A DNA stretch of 64,000 nucleotides from Alphaproteobacteria bacterium (lineage in GTDB: Bacteria > Pseudomonadota > Alphaproteobacteria > Micavibrionales > Micavibrionaceae), in contig CP065008.1 of the NCBI GenBank assembly GCA_016699735.1, positions 124,001 through 188,000 of the forward strand. Reading direction: 5' to 3'. The notes under the pieces were generated by a model that worked only from the letters and a program-made list of their open reading frames with translations, did no database searches and was not told the DNA's origin. This document shows positions 35,255-44,940 of the stretch, in pieces (position 1 is the stretch's first letter; the number at the start of each line of letters is the position of its first letter). The translations under genes and the position numbers were made by a program.

Positions 35255-35917
35255 TTATTCCTGCGTCTTTTCCCGCGCCGAGGGATAGCTCACGAGAGTG
35301 GCCTTCAGCATTCCGACCATATGTTCCTGAGTCTCGTCCATCTTACTAAGCATGAATTCGCAGGCTTCTGGAGTCGTAACCGGGGTCTTTTCAAAACGGC
35401 TGGAATTATACCTCCGCACGTCTTCGATCAGCCCGAAAAGATTCGAAAACTCAGTCTGCGAAAGGTAATCCTGAGCGAGAACCATATTGTTGACGTTGGC
35501 CTCCGCCTCGGCCATCGGGGCTGCAACAGCCTCTTTCCATTTGACAAACCTTTGCTTAACCGTCTCAGCAATCTCAGAATTATTCTCAGCGCAACCATTA
35601 ACGGCACCTTGAACATCCTCCCCGACAGCCTTAACCGTACTTATGAGATTGTAATTAACAATCACAACAGCAAAATGCTGGACCTCTCGGGTATCCAGTG
35701 TCGCCATAACCGATGCATACTTCTGATGCAGGGCTTCGTTTTTTGCTTGCCCAACCGGATCTGTAATTTTTTCATCGGAAGAACCAGTATTAGTCTCGGA
35801 TTTCTGCTGCGCAGCCCTCTCTACCCCGGCCCCCTTCTCCTCCGCAGCAAAAGCGTCGCAAACAGGAGCAACAGTAAGGACAAAAAGGGCAAACAGGCCA
35901 AGGCATGAACGTTTCAT
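35255..35917 (-). CDS. Secreted helical hypothetical protein
   Basis: A 220-aa protein with a clean signal peptide (MKRSCLGLFALFVLTVAPVC, cleavage probably at AFA|AEE). The mature part starts with a charged Gly/Ser/Glu stretch and continues as mostly helical sequence with two Cys (near residues 114 and 187) that may pair. No domain is recognised. It is the first gene of a run that continues with the glycosyltransferase, the 120-aa protein and the giant protein, all on the minus strand, so it may share their regulation. Periplasmic location is predicted from the signal peptide; any function is unknown. Confidence 0.75.
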   Translation of the reverse strand: MKRSCLGLFALFVLTVAPVCDAFAAEEKGAGVERAAQQKSETNTGSSDEKITDPVGQAKNEALHQKYASVMATLDTREVQHFAVVIVNYNLISTVKAVGEDVQGAVNGCAENNSEIAETVKQRFVKWKEAVAAPMAEAEANVNNMVLAQDYLSQTEFSNLFGLIEDVRRYNSSRFEKTPVTTPEACEFMLSKMDETQEHMVGMLKATLVSYPSAREKTQE

Positions 35918-35985
35918 TATAGAACCCTGCGAATAAGTCGGTCGAACCAGAACACCCTATACTAGCCTTTACAAAAGGCCAGTGC

Positions 35986-36013
35986 AAAAAAAAACCGCCG
36001 AGAACGGCGGTTT
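35986..36013 (-). terminator. Hairpin terminator, minus strand
   Basis: AAACCGCCG-AGAA-CGGCGGTTT, with the minus-strand reading followed by a run of nine T residues in total. It would stop transcripts entering from the right, that is from the small membrane-protein frame at 36171-36353, before they reach the secreted-protein gene. Confidence 0.75.
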
Positions 36014-36170
36014 AAAGTTATGCTTACTTGTTCCATTACGGAAAATATATTCATACGGGGCAACACAAAGGAACAAACAAGCCCTGCACATGACAAAGAG
36101 ATAAAACGACGATTAACCCAACCTCCCGCCTGAAAAACAGGCTCCCCAACACACGAAAAAAACAAACGGC

Positions 36171-36353
36171 CTACGGGTTTATTTGCTTTTTGAGTCCCCA
36201 AGCAGAGCCTTCCCCGGCCCTTTTGAACCCATCTCCGTTCCTGATTTTTTTTTCCCCCTCCCCCTCTTCCGCTGGTCCAAACTTATGGAGCGAGAAAAAA
36301 CCGACCAGAAAACAGGCCAAACTGAACAATATTGCAATCCATCCAACCATCAT
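36171..36353 (-). CDS. Possible small membrane protein
   Basis: A 60-aa frame: one hydrophobic helix (VGWIAILFSLACFLVGFFSL) followed by a charged tail. A run of six G residues lies nine bases before the ATG at 36353 and could serve as ribosome binding site, and a strong terminator lies downstream at 35986-36013. Both support a real transcription unit. It is too short to classify, and an alternative reading is a transcribed leader or small RNA. Confidence 0.4.
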   Translation of the reverse strand: MMVGWIAILFSLACFLVGFFSLHKFGPAEEGEGEKKIRNGDGFKRAGEGSAWGLKKQINP

Positions 36354-36409
36354 CACAAAGCACCCCCCAATATGTTTAACATAACACATAACAAGTAAAT
36401 ACAAAGTAA

Positions 36410-36540
36410 ATAAAATTAAAAGCAAATTTTTTTTGTATTTTTGGTGGTTATTATTAAATAAAAAACAAATAAAATAAGTATAAAAGTTATATAAAATTTT
36501 ATATAAATTAAATTTATTTCAAAGATATTGTTTCTCAAGG
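36410..36540. other. Very AT-rich spacer upstream of the aminotransferase gene
   Basis: About 130 bp made largely of A and T, with runs such as aaattttttttg and several TATAAA/ATATAAAATTTTATAT stretches, in a chromosome otherwise near or above half G+C. No reading frame. It probably carries promoters for the genes on either side and could bind nucleoid proteins; several TATAAA-like hexamers make a single promoter choice unreliable. Confidence 0.4.
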
Positions 36541-36628
36541 ACTTAAATCGCTCTGAAAGAAAATTTTCCGGTTGTTTTTAAGGGCCGTTTATGTCTTTTT
36601 TATCAAACCAAGGGTAAGGAGCCAGACA

Positions 36629-37804
36629 ATGGCCAAGGAAAAAACGCAGAAAAATTCTTTAAAAGTTTCAAACCGCTCGGACATTCCGATGTTCCGGGCG
36701 CTCGATATCTTAAGGGAAGTCAATGAGCGGGCCACCAAGGGCACAGATATCCGCCGCATGGGGGCAGGCCAGCCCAACGTCGGCGCACCGCCCGAAGCCC
36801 TGGAATACGCCATCTCCAAAATCCGCTCCGACCCGCGGCAGGGCTATACCGAAGCCGTGGGGATGCCGAGCCTGTGCGAAAGGATCGCCGCCTACTACAA
36901 GGACTATTATCGGGCAGACGTCAATCCGCGGAACGTGGTCATTACGACCGGCTCTTCGGGGGGCTTCATCCTCGCCTTTCTGGCCGCCTTCGACGCCGGA
37001 GACCGCGTCGCCATCACCACCCCGACCTACCCGGCCTATAAAAACATCCTGACCGCCCTCAACATTCAGGCGGTGGAAATCGAAACGTCACCACAGACCA
37101 ACTACCAGCCGACAGCCGAACTCCTCGAACGCTCGGCAAAATCCTTTGACGGCCTGATCATCAACAGCCCCTCTAATCCGACGGGAACCATGCTGCCGGC
37201 GGGTGAAATGGAAAAAATCGCCAACTGGTGCGAAAACAGGGGTGTTCGCCTGGTTTCCGACGAGGCCTATCATGGCATCACCTACAACCGTAAAGCGGAA
37301 ACGGCGGCAAACTATTCAAAAAGCGCCATTGTCCTCAACACCTTTTCAAAATATTTCGCCATGACGGGCTGGCGTCTAGGCTGGCTGGTGTTGCCCGATG
37401 ACCTGACAGACCGCGTCAAAAAACTCTCCGAGAATCTGTTCGTCTCGCCCCCGACCATTTCACAGCATCTGGCCTTCAAGATTTTCGATCACCTGGACGC
37501 TTTGAACGCCTACGTGGAAACCTACCGCGAAAACCGCGGCATCCTCCTGCGCGAACTCCCGAAGGCCGGGTTCACGAGCATCTCCAACGCCGATGGCGCC
37601 TTTTATGTTTATGCGGACGTACACCACCTGACCAACGACAGCGAAGCCTATTGCCGTCGGATGCTCGACGAAGCCCGCGTATCGACAACTCCCGGCATGG
37701 ATTTTGACGTCGCACGGGGACACGGAACGATCCGTATCTGTTATGCCGACAAGACGGAAGACATAATAGAGGCTTGTGAGCGTTTGAAAAAATGGCAATC
37801 TTGA
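36629..37804 (+). CDS. Class I/II pyridoxal-phosphate aminotransferase
   Basis: A 391-aa fold-type I enzyme. The PLP-binding lysine lies in LNTFSKYFAMTGWRLGWL near residue 240. Other family marks are SSGGFILAF (phosphate-binding turn), SPSNPTGTMLPAGE, VSDEAYHGITY, and RICYADKTEDI with the substrate-carboxylate arginine. It is closest in style to aspartate/aromatic aminotransferases of subgroup I gamma, but the amino donor cannot be fixed from sequence. The ATG at 36629 has AAGGAG seven bases upstream; a TTG at 36572 is an unlikely extension. Monocistronic, followed by a TerC-type gene 80 bp on. Confidence 0.9.
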   Translation: MAKEKTQKNSLKVSNRSDIPMFRALDILREVNERATKGTDIRRMGAGQPNVGAPPEALEYAISKIRSDPRQGYTEAVGMPSLCERIAAYYKDYYRADVNPRNVVITTGSSGGFILAFLAAFDAGDRVAITTPTYPAYKNILTALNIQAVEIETSPQTNYQPTAELLERSAKSFDGLIINSPSNPTGTMLPAGEMEKIANWCENRGVRLVSDEAYHGITYNRKAETAANYSKSAIVLNTFSKYFAMTGWRLGWLVLPDDLTDRVKKLSENLFVSPPTISQHLAFKIFDHLDALNAYVETYRENRGILLRELPKAGFTSISNADGAFYVYADVHHLTNDSEAYCRRMLDEARVSTTPGMDFDVARGHGTIRICYADKTEDIIEACERLKKWQS

Positions 37805-37885
37805 TAATTACAGCCAATGGCATCGGTTCCTCTTCGATGAGCATGAAATTGTGATACACTCTCCGCAAATGCATAAGAAACTCTG

Positions 37886-39445
37886 ATGGAAATTCTCTTC
37901 GATCCGACAATATGGGCGGGCCTGGTCACACTGGTCGTTCTCGAAATAGTACTCGGGATCGACAACCTGATCTTTATCGCCATCCTCTCCGACAAGCTCC
38001 CCCCGGAGCAGCGGCAGAAGGCCCGGATAATCGGACTGACCTTGGCTCTGCTTATGCGGCTTGTGCTTCTGGCCAGCATTACGTGGCTCGCCACGCTGAC
38101 AACCCCTTTATTCAACCTCATGGGAAGCGAAATATCGGCACGTGATCTGATCATGCTGGTTGGCGGCACCTTCCTGCTCTTCAAAGCGACGATGGAACTC
38201 CATGAGAAGCTGGAGGGAAGCCACAGGGAAAAGGACGACGAGTTGTCCTACGCCAGTTTCTGGCCCGTCATCCTCCAGATCGTCATTCTGGATGCCGTGT
38301 TCTCCATCGACGCTGTCATCACCGCCATGGGCATGACCGAACACCTGCCCGTCATGATGATCTCGGTCATCATCGCTATGATCCTGATGATGATTGCCAG
38401 TAACCCGCTGATGAATTTCGTCAGCACGCGCCCGACGGTGGTGATCCTCTGCCTGGGGTTCCTGCTGATGATCGGTTTCAGCCTGATCGTCGAGGGATTC
38501 GATTACCATATCCCCAAAGGTTATCTCTACGCCGCGATTGGTTTCTCTGTCATCATCGAGGCCTTCAACCAGCTCGCCCAGCAAAACCGCAGGAAAACGG
38601 TCAAAAAAATGGATGCCCGCACGCGGGTATCCGAGGCAGTGATTAGCCTTCTAGGCATGAAGTCCGCGCAACCCGGTCTGGTTTCGGAGTTATCGGTTCT
38701 GGCCCCCAGCGAAAAGGAAATGAACGTCTTCAAACCCGAGGAGCGCCTGATGATCGGGCGGGTCTTGCAACTCGCGCAGCAGCCCGTCTCGGCGATCATG
38801 ACCCCGCGCAACGATCTCTACTGGATCGATCTGGAGGACTCCCGCGAGACTCTTCAACGTGAAATTCAGGACTGTCCCTATTCCTGTCTGGTCATCGCCG
38901 GTCAGGGTTCGATCGACGAACCCTCGGGAATGATCCAGAAAAAGGATCTGGCGGACCATTTTATATCGGGAAAGACTTTGGACACTCTGCACAAGCTGGT
39001 CCTCCAGCCCGTCGCCCTGCCGGAAAATCTGACAGTTCTACAGACGATGGACTCGTTTCGTAAAAACCGGATACACGTCGGTTTTGTGATCGATGAATAC
39101 GGCTCACTTCTGGGTTTGGTGACGCTGACCGACGTGATTGAAGCCATCGCGGGCGATATGCCCGAAGACCACGAGGAAGACGACTTCCAGCAGGAACGCA
39201 AAAACGATGGCTCGTTTGTCGTCAACGGCAACCTCACCCTTCAGGAACTGCAGGAAATCATGGGCCCGGACATCGACTGGCCGAATAAGGGGAACTACAC
39301 CACGGCGGCAGGCGTCGCCCTCAATATGCTTCGAAAACTGCCGCAAAAGGGGGACACCTTCGAGCTGTCCGGCTGGAGCATAAAGATCGAAAAAATGAAC
39401 GGCCGCCGGGTCAGCCGGATGCGGCTGACCAAAAACGACTCCTGA
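37886..39445 (+). CDS. TerC-family membrane protein with CBS and CorC domains
   Basis: A 519-aa protein in three parts: a seven-helix TerC/YoaE domain (residues 1-235) with acidic residues inside helices ([25 protein letters not shown]), a pair of CBS domains (about 290-430; [35 protein letters not shown]), and a CorC_HlyC domain at the end ([14 protein letters not shown] to MRLTKN). TerC-family proteins are linked to export of manganese and other metals to secreted enzymes, and the CBS pair probably senses nucleotides. The arrangement equals E. coli YoaE/YegH. Convergent with rne, with 7 bp between stops. Confidence 0.92.
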   Translation: MEILFDPTIWAGLVTLVVLEIVLGIDNLIFIAILSDKLPPEQRQKARIIGLTLALLMRLVLLASITWLATLTTPLFNLMGSEISARDLIMLVGGTFLLFKATMELHEKLEGSHREKDDELSYASFWPVILQIVILDAVFSIDAVITAMGMTEHLPVMMISVIIAMILMMIASNPLMNFVSTRPTVVILCLGFLLMIGFSLIVEGFDYHIPKGYLYAAIGFSVIIEAFNQLAQQNRRKTVKKMDARTRVSEAVISLLGMKSAQPGLVSELSVLAPSEKEMNVFKPEERLMIGRVLQLAQQPVSAIMTPRNDLYWIDLEDSRETLQREIQDCPYSCLVIAGQGSIDEPSGMIQKKDLADHFISGKTLDTLHKLVLQPVALPENLTVLQTMDSFRKNRIHVGFVIDEYGSLLGLVTLTDVIEAIAGDMPEDHEEDDFQQERKNDGSFVVNGNLTLQELQEIMGPDIDWPNKGNYTTAAGVALNMLRKLPQKGDTFELSGWSIKIEKMNGRRVSRMRLTKNDS

Positions 39446-39452
39446 CCAAGCT

Positions 39453-42116
39453 TCACTCGATCAGCTTGTTCCACCAGCCTTTTTTCTTGCTCTTGGGCGC
39501 TTCGCTGACCACCTCGTAAGACGCTGACGAAGACGGAGTGCGCTCCTTGCGCTCAGGCCGCGCTTCCACCACAACATCCCGTTGGGGAGGGTTTGGTTCG
39601 AACGGCGCTGCGGGTTCGGAAGTCCGTAATTCAGACACGACCACAGGCTCGGAAGAGTTGTTGTCCTGCTCACGGGGCTCTTTCGGGAAAGACTCATCGC
39701 GTTCAGGACGGTTTCCGCGACCCGGACGGGGCTCACGCGCACCGCCTTCACGAAATTCTCCACGCCCTTCGCGGTTCTTGTCGCGCCGTCCGCGGCCACC
39801 GCGCCGGCCTCTGCGCCGTCCGCCTTCACGCGGACCTCCACCGCCGCCGCCACGATGCTCGTCCCGGCGGTTGCCCGTGCCTTCATCGGAATCGTCTTCG
39901 GAAACCCTCTGGTTACCGACCGGATCGTCCGCCTCTTCGTCTTCATAAGACTCATCGCTGTCGGAGTCGGGCGTCGAATCACCCTGCCAGGCCGCAGGCT
40001 TGGGAGCCTCACGAGCGGGAGGCTTACCGACATCGCGCTCAGCCGCCGCTTTATCGGAAGGCCGGGACACTTCAATCCGGTGTTCGGACGCACCGATCTC
40101 GTCATCCACGCGGATCAGAACCTGCAGGGAATAGCGTTTCTCGATATCCGCCAGATTGGCGCGCTTGTAATTGAGAATATAAAGCGCCACGCGGGAAGTG
40201 ATATTGACAACGAGTTGCGCCGCACGTCCGCGGATTCCCTCCTCCTCAATCGCCCGCAGAACCACGATGGACATGGCGTCCTCCGTGCGGACAAGACCGG
40301 AGCCTTTGCAGTTATGACAGGTCTCGTACTGCGCCTCGGTGAGGCTGGGATTCAGCCTCTGGCGCGAAAGCTCCATAAGCCCGAAGGAAGAAATACGTCC
40401 GACCTGAACACGCGCACGGTCTCTGGACAGCGCATCGCGTACGCGTCGCTCGACGCGGGCGTTATTGCGGCGATCTTCCATGTCGATGAAGTCGATCACA
40501 ACCAGCCCGCCCAGATCGCGCAATTTCAGCTGCCGCGCAATTTCATCGGCGGCTTCGAGGTTGGTGTTAAGGGCAGTTTCCTCGATATGCCGCTCCTTCG
40601 TGGCCTTGCCGGAGTTCACGTCAATCGAGACCAGCGCCTCGGTCGGATTGATAACAAGATAGCCTCCAGAGCGCAAACGCACCTGATTCTGCCCGATCTC
40701 GCTGATCTGCGATTCGACCTGATAACGGGTAAAGAGCGGCAGATGCTCCTCCTCGTACGGCAGGACTTTCTTGACGTGCGAAGGCACCAGCATCTTCATG
40801 AAATCGCGGGCGTTCTTGAATCCGTCAGCGCCGGCCACATGAATTTCCTCGATATCGCGGTCGTACAGATCGCGGATCGAACGCTTAATCAGGTCGGCTT
40901 CCTCATAGACAAGGGCCGGAGCGGTCGATTGCAGCGTCAAATCGCGGATCGTGTCCCACAGCCGCAGCAGATAATCAAGATCGCGCTTGATCTCCACCTT
41001 CGTGCGCGAGACCCCGGCCGTGCGGAGAATCACGGACATCCCCATCGGAACTTCGAGATCCTTCATGATCTCGCGCATCCGGGAACGGTCATTATGATTG
41101 GCGATTTTCCGGCTGACGCCGCCGCCGCGGGGGCTGTTGGGCATCAGGACGCAATACCGGCCGGCAAGCGAAAGATAGGTCGTAACCGCTGCGCCCTTGT
41201 TTCCGCGCTCTTCCTTGGAAACCTGCACCAGCATGATCTGCCCGCGCTTGATGACTTCTTGAATCTTGTATTTACGCCGCAGGTTGAAACGGAATCCGGC
41301 ACCGGAATGGCCGCCCTCATCGGCATCCTCGCCCCCGACAACCTCGACATTCGGGTTGCGGTAGGCACTGCGCTTGCGCCCGCGTCCGCCGCGGAAACGG
41401 CGACCGCGACTGCGTCCTCTGTTGCGGCCTTCTCCCTGGGAATCACCGTGGCGCGGTTCCTGCTGGGCGTCTGCTCCCGCTTCTGAAGGACTATCTTCAT
41501 CATCACTAACAGGTTCATTCCCGCGCTGGCCGTCATCATGTCCTTGCGCGATAGGCTCACCGGCGGCATCTGCGGCATAACCATCATCGTCATCATATAA
41601 CCCTGAGACCGGATCCTCGGAACGGCTACCCGAACCTGATGGCTGGCCACCCTCATCGTCATCCTCGGAAACCGAAGGAACCATGCCCCCGACTTCTTCA
41701 ACGGCGGGAAGATCACCCTCCCCGGCTTCGAAATTCTCATCGTCAGGACTCTCGGAGGAACCCTCAGCGCCCCCGGACTGTTCGGCCAGTTCTTCCTCGC
41801 GCTGCTCCTGCTCATCATGAGCCTTGAGGAACGCCTCCTGCTCGGCCATAAGCGCCTCGCGGTCCTCGATCGGAATCCGGAAATAATCGGGGTGAATCTC
41901 GGAAAAAGGCAGGAAACCATGGCGGTTGCCGCCGAAATTCACGAACGCCGCTTGCAGGGAAGGTTCAACACGCGTCACCTTCGCCAGAAAAATACTGCCT
42001 TTAAGGGGTTTACGGTTCTTGCTTTCGTAGTCGTATTCGACCAGCCTGTTCCCGTCACAAATCGCAACCCGTGTTTCCTCAACATGGGTTGCGTCAATAA
42101 GCATACGCTTTGTCAT
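39453..42116 (-). CDS. rne: Ribonuclease E/G
   Basis: The main endonuclease of mRNA decay and rRNA/tRNA processing, acting at the inner membrane. The 887-aa protein starts MTKRMLIDATHVEETRVAI. Its S1 domain is split by a ~190-residue insertion (about 95-285), acidic at first and then Arg/Gly-rich (GRNRGRSRGRRFRGGRG). The catalytic core follows: DVNSGKATKERHIEET.LNTNLEAADEIARQL.LRDLGGLVVIDFIDM, and the Zn-link CHNCKGSG near residue 610. The C-terminal ~180 residues are disordered, alternating acidic and RGGRRGR-rich stretches, the usual place for degradosome partners. The ATG at 42116 has GGAG six bases upstream. The insertion is known in alphaproteobacterial RNase E. Confidence 0.95.
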   Translation of the reverse strand: MTKRMLIDATHVEETRVAICDGNRLVEYDYESKNRKPLKGSIFLAKVTRVEPSLQAAFVNFGGNRHGFLPFSEIHPDYFRIPIEDREALMAEQEAFLKAHDEQEQREEELAEQSGGAEGSSESPDDENFEAGEGDLPAVEEVGGMVPSVSEDDDEGGQPSGSGSRSEDPVSGLYDDDDGYAADAAGEPIAQGHDDGQRGNEPVSDDEDSPSEAGADAQQEPRHGDSQGEGRNRGRSRGRRFRGGRGRKRSAYRNPNVEVVGGEDADEGGHSGAGFRFNLRRKYKIQEVIKRGQIMLVQVSKEERGNKGAAVTTYLSLAGRYCVLMPNSPRGGGVSRKIANHNDRSRMREIMKDLEVPMGMSVILRTAGVSRTKVEIKRDLDYLLRLWDTIRDLTLQSTAPALVYEEADLIKRSIRDLYDRDIEEIHVAGADGFKNARDFMKMLVPSHVKKVLPYEEEHLPLFTRYQVESQISEIGQNQVRLRSGGYLVINPTEALVSIDVNSGKATKERHIEETALNTNLEAADEIARQLKLRDLGGLVVIDFIDMEDRRNNARVERRVRDALSRDRARVQVGRISSFGLMELSRQRLNPSLTEAQYETCHNCKGSGLVRTEDAMSIVVLRAIEEEGIRGRAAQLVVNITSRVALYILNYKRANLADIEKRYSLQVLIRVDDEIGASEHRIEVSRPSDKAAAERDVGKPPAREAPKPAAWQGDSTPDSDSDESYEDEEADDPVGNQRVSEDDSDEGTGNRRDEHRGGGGGGPREGGRRRGRRGGRGRRDKNREGRGEFREGGAREPRPGRGNRPERDESFPKEPREQDNNSSEPVVVSELRTSEPAAPFEPNPPQRDVVVEARPERKERTPSSSASYEVVSEAPKSKKKGWWNKLIE

Positions 42117-42272
42117 TTTATTCTCCATCCTGAGCGCAAGCCTGCAGCCCTGCAATAGCAGCGATGCGCCAGCCCGACGCCTTTATTTACAACATTGATT
42201 TGATGCTTGCAGCTCGGCGGAACCTTTTACGTAACAACAAACGCAAAGCCGCAAACATATAAACTGGGGGTC

Positions 42273-42301
42273 ACTGTACACCCTTGTTAAGAAATGCTCA
42301 A
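42273..42301 (-). promoter_or_regulatory. Candidate rne promoter
   Basis: On the minus strand TTGAGC (42301-42296) and TACAGT (42278-42273) are separated by exactly 17 bases. Transcription from here would give a leader of about 150 nt before rne. The gap 42117-42422 between rne and the M23 peptidase gene holds no reading frame, so a long regulated leader is plausible; the two hexamers are imperfect. Confidence 0.4.
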
Positions 42302-42422
42302 TGCCAAAAAACCTGAAATCCGAAAATTCTGGAAAGTTACGAAGATGACGACATTAAAATACCGAAAACGCCCCAACTTCGCCACGATCCGGCGCGTATC
42401 AGAAAAATCACGGAACGGGAAC

Positions 42423-43988
42423 TTAAGGTTTCGGCTCGTACTGTGCGTATTTCAGGCCTTCGGTCAGCGAAGCGTATTGCTGCTTGACGCTGGAGACATG
42501 GGCCTTGAATCTCTTCATTTCATTTTTTGCCAGCTTCTGTCCGGTCGGCAGCTTGACGCTGTTCGGATTGACAGGTTTGTTCTTAAGGAGAACTTCGTAA
42601 TGGAGGTGCGGTCCTGTCGAGCGACCCGTTGTGCCGACATAACCGATAATCTGCCCCTGCTTGACCTTCTGCCCCGGCGTAATGCCCTTGGCGATTTTCT
42701 GCATATGGGCGTAGGCGGTTTTCATCTCGTTGTTATGGCGGATGCGGACATAATTTCCATACGCACCCTTCCGTCCCGAAATCTCGACCGTCCCGTCGCC
42801 CGCGGCATAGATGGGCGTTCCCATCGCCACAGCGAAATCAATCCCCTTGTGCATCTTTGTATAACCGCTGATCGGGTGACGGCGCATTCCGAACCCGGAA
42901 GACATCCGCGCCCCGTCAACAGGCGTCCGCATCAGGGTCTTCTTGAAGGTCATCCCGTCTTCACCGTAATAATCCACCTGCCCGTCCTTGTTCTCGTAGC
43001 GGTAAACGGGAATCTTCTTCCCGTCGATCGCCAGATTGGCATAGAGAATATCGCCGTAACGGGCAAAATCCCCATCCTCGGTTTTATAGGTTTCATAAAG
43101 GATTTCGAACTTGTCGCCTTCCTTGATGTCGCGCTGGAAGTCCACCTGATACGAATAAATGCGGATCATCTCGGAAACCACGGAAGCGGGGATGCCCGCA
43201 TGAGCCGCCGAACCGTAAAGGGAATTATCGATCTTGGCATTCACGGCATCGACATGGACATAAACCGGACGCTCGACGATCTTGGCCCGGAAATCGTTCT
43301 CGGCCTTCTTGCTGACCACGACTTCCTTGATCGGGTCGATTTTCATCTTGAGGGATTCAAACTCCATCCCCTCATGACCGGGCTCAACACGCACCGACAG
43401 GGTTTGGCCCGCACGGACATCACGCGGATCGAAATGCTGACTCATCGCCTTGACGATATTATGGGCGTCAAGACCGCTGACCCCGGCCTCCTGAAGGACA
43501 CCGGCAACAGTCTCGCCCGAGCCGATGCGGATATTTTCCTCACGCGGACCGACAGGGCGTAAATCCTTTTTGGGGACAGCAACAGGCGTAACCGCAGGCG
43601 CAGAAACGGGAGGTGCGACAGGAGCGATATCCAGCCCCTCGCCGGCGGCAGGCTGAAGATTCGCAAGCGCTTTAACCATGTCCCCTTCGGCACTCTCCAG
43701 AGAGCCAAAAAGGGCGGAAGCAACATTTTGCAACCCAAGCCCGGAAAGCGACGCACTTTCGACAGGCGTAGTAAAATCTTCTTCGGCGGAATTCCAGGCC
43801 ACAGAGGCGATGGAGGGCGAAACAAGACCGGTCAGGCTGACAGAACCTAAAACAGCAAGCGCAACACAGCCGGTCACATAACGCAGGCGCGGACGATTGG
43901 TCCTGGTCAGGACGTATCTCCGGCGAACGGGCAGCAGGCGGTAAACAGAAATGTGGTGGGCAAGCGTGTTAAACAACCGCAAAAGCAT
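42423..43988 (-). CDS. M23 family metallopeptidase (cell-wall hydrolase)
   Basis: A 521-aa membrane-anchored enzyme that cuts peptide crosslinks in murein. After a basic N-terminus comes one transmembrane helix at about 41-60 (CVALAVLGSVSLTGLV). A LysM/OapA-like region (IRIGSGETVAGVLQEAGV) and a long spacer follow. The LytM domain has the zinc ligands in RRHPISGYTKMHKGIDFA (near 375) and HLHYEV (near 460), so it is catalytically intact. Order and length match MepM/YebA-type endopeptidases. A short hydrophobic spacer and a Pro-rich stretch lie near residues 120-150. It may be the gene preceding rne on the same strand, but a 306-bp gap separates them. Confidence 0.92.
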   Translation of the reverse strand: MLLRLFNTLAHHISVYRLLPVRRRYVLTRTNRPRLRYVTGCVALAVLGSVSLTGLVSPSIASVAWNSAEEDFTTPVESASLSGLGLQNVASALFGSLESAEGDMVKALANLQPAAGEGLDIAPVAPPVSAPAVTPVAVPKKDLRPVGPREENIRIGSGETVAGVLQEAGVSGLDAHNIVKAMSQHFDPRDVRAGQTLSVRVEPGHEGMEFESLKMKIDPIKEVVVSKKAENDFRAKIVERPVYVHVDAVNAKIDNSLYGSAAHAGIPASVVSEMIRIYSYQVDFQRDIKEGDKFEILYETYKTEDGDFARYGDILYANLAIDGKKIPVYRYENKDGQVDYYGEDGMTFKKTLMRTPVDGARMSSGFGMRRHPISGYTKMHKGIDFAVAMGTPIYAAGDGTVEISGRKGAYGNYVRIRHNNEMKTAYAHMQKIAKGITPGQKVKQGQIIGYVGTTGRSTGPHLHYEVLLKNKPVNPNSVKLPTGQKLAKNEMKRFKAHVSSVKQQYASLTEGLKYAQYEPKP

Positions 43989-44192
43989 ACTCCAATCTTA
44001 GTAAAAATCTTTCCTGAACAGGAAAGGGAGAGGAATAAATCCCCTGCACCATAGCATATTCAGAGAAGAGTTTGAATCCTGTTAGCATATCATTAACAAT
44101 TTTCCAAGTTTTGATCGTCTTTTATTGCCATAAAAACACAAAATTACTCGGGAATATTCTCCTAATATCGCTATTCCCTTGAAAATACTGAC

Positions 44193-44714
44193 TTATACGC
44201 GACACTCTTTTGAGATTGCTTTATAGGCCACGCCTGAACCTTTAAGGCTGAACGTGTCGGTGGTCAGGGTACCGCGGGATGAAGTCCCCTCAACGGTCAC
44301 CTTGGAACCGGAACGGATCAAACCGGAAATCTTTTTGTCCGTTTTAGGATCCTCCGCCCACGCCGTGTCCCCCTGCGTAAAAAGGGTGAACGACTGACCG
44401 TCGATCTTCAGCTTGACCGAAGCCCCGGATTTGTAGCTGTAACCGGCAATATAACTAAACACATCCTGCGTATTCTCCGACGGCCTGTGAGTCACCAGCA
44501 CATAAACCTTCCCGCGGGTGGAATACTTGCCTTCCATTTTCTTGGGCTCACTGACCATGTAACAGACCTTCTGATTATTCTCAGTCAGGACATAGGCCTT
44601 CCAGTCGCCGTCCTGAACCAGCAGACGCGGCTTGACGCTCTTCGCCGCCGCAGGAGAACTCACAGCCACCGCCAGAGCAAAAACCAGAAAGGAGCATTTA
44701 AATCTTCTCAGCAT
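44193..44714 (-). CDS. Invasion-associated locus B (IalB) family protein
   Basis: A 173-aa secreted protein. The signal peptide covers about residues 1-24 (CSFLVFALAVAVSSPAAAKS). The mature part shows the IalB pattern: GDWKAYVLTENNQKVCYMVSE, YVLVTHRPSE, AWAEDPKTDKKISGLIRSG, VEGTSSRGTLTTDTFSL and a terminal Cys (KECRV). The first and last Cys may form a disulfide. The family is periplasmic and common in alphaproteobacteria; the name comes from Bartonella, and here no host-invasion role is implied. It lies alone between the M23 gene and the cox cluster. Confidence 0.85.
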   Translation of the reverse strand: MLRRFKCSFLVFALAVAVSSPAAAKSVKPRLLVQDGDWKAYVLTENNQKVCYMVSEPKKMEGKYSTRGKVYVLVTHRPSENTQDVFSYIAGYSYKSGASVKLKIDGQSFTLFTQGDTAWAEDPKTDKKISGLIRSGSKVTVEGTSSRGTLTTDTFSLKGSGVAYKAISKECRV

Positions 44715-44940
44715 CTCACGCGTCTCTCAATGTTAACTGGCTTCATATCATAACCAATACCGACAACCAGCACGGGGTCTCATGCTTGAATCGGTGCCAG
44801 TCTACAAAATCGGGGCACGAAGGCAAACCGGAAAATTCCGAAAAGAAAATTTTCATCCACACGCTGTGAGTATTATGGAAGATGGCGCCGCTGAGAAAAG
44901 CGAACATCTCGAAAACGCCGGAAAACTCTAAAGGAAGGCC

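Noticed and set aside
44150..44178. GGGAATA ... TATTCCC hairpin after the IalB-family gene
   Set aside because: A 7-bp stem with a 15-base loop and no directly adjacent T-run; too weak to call a terminator.
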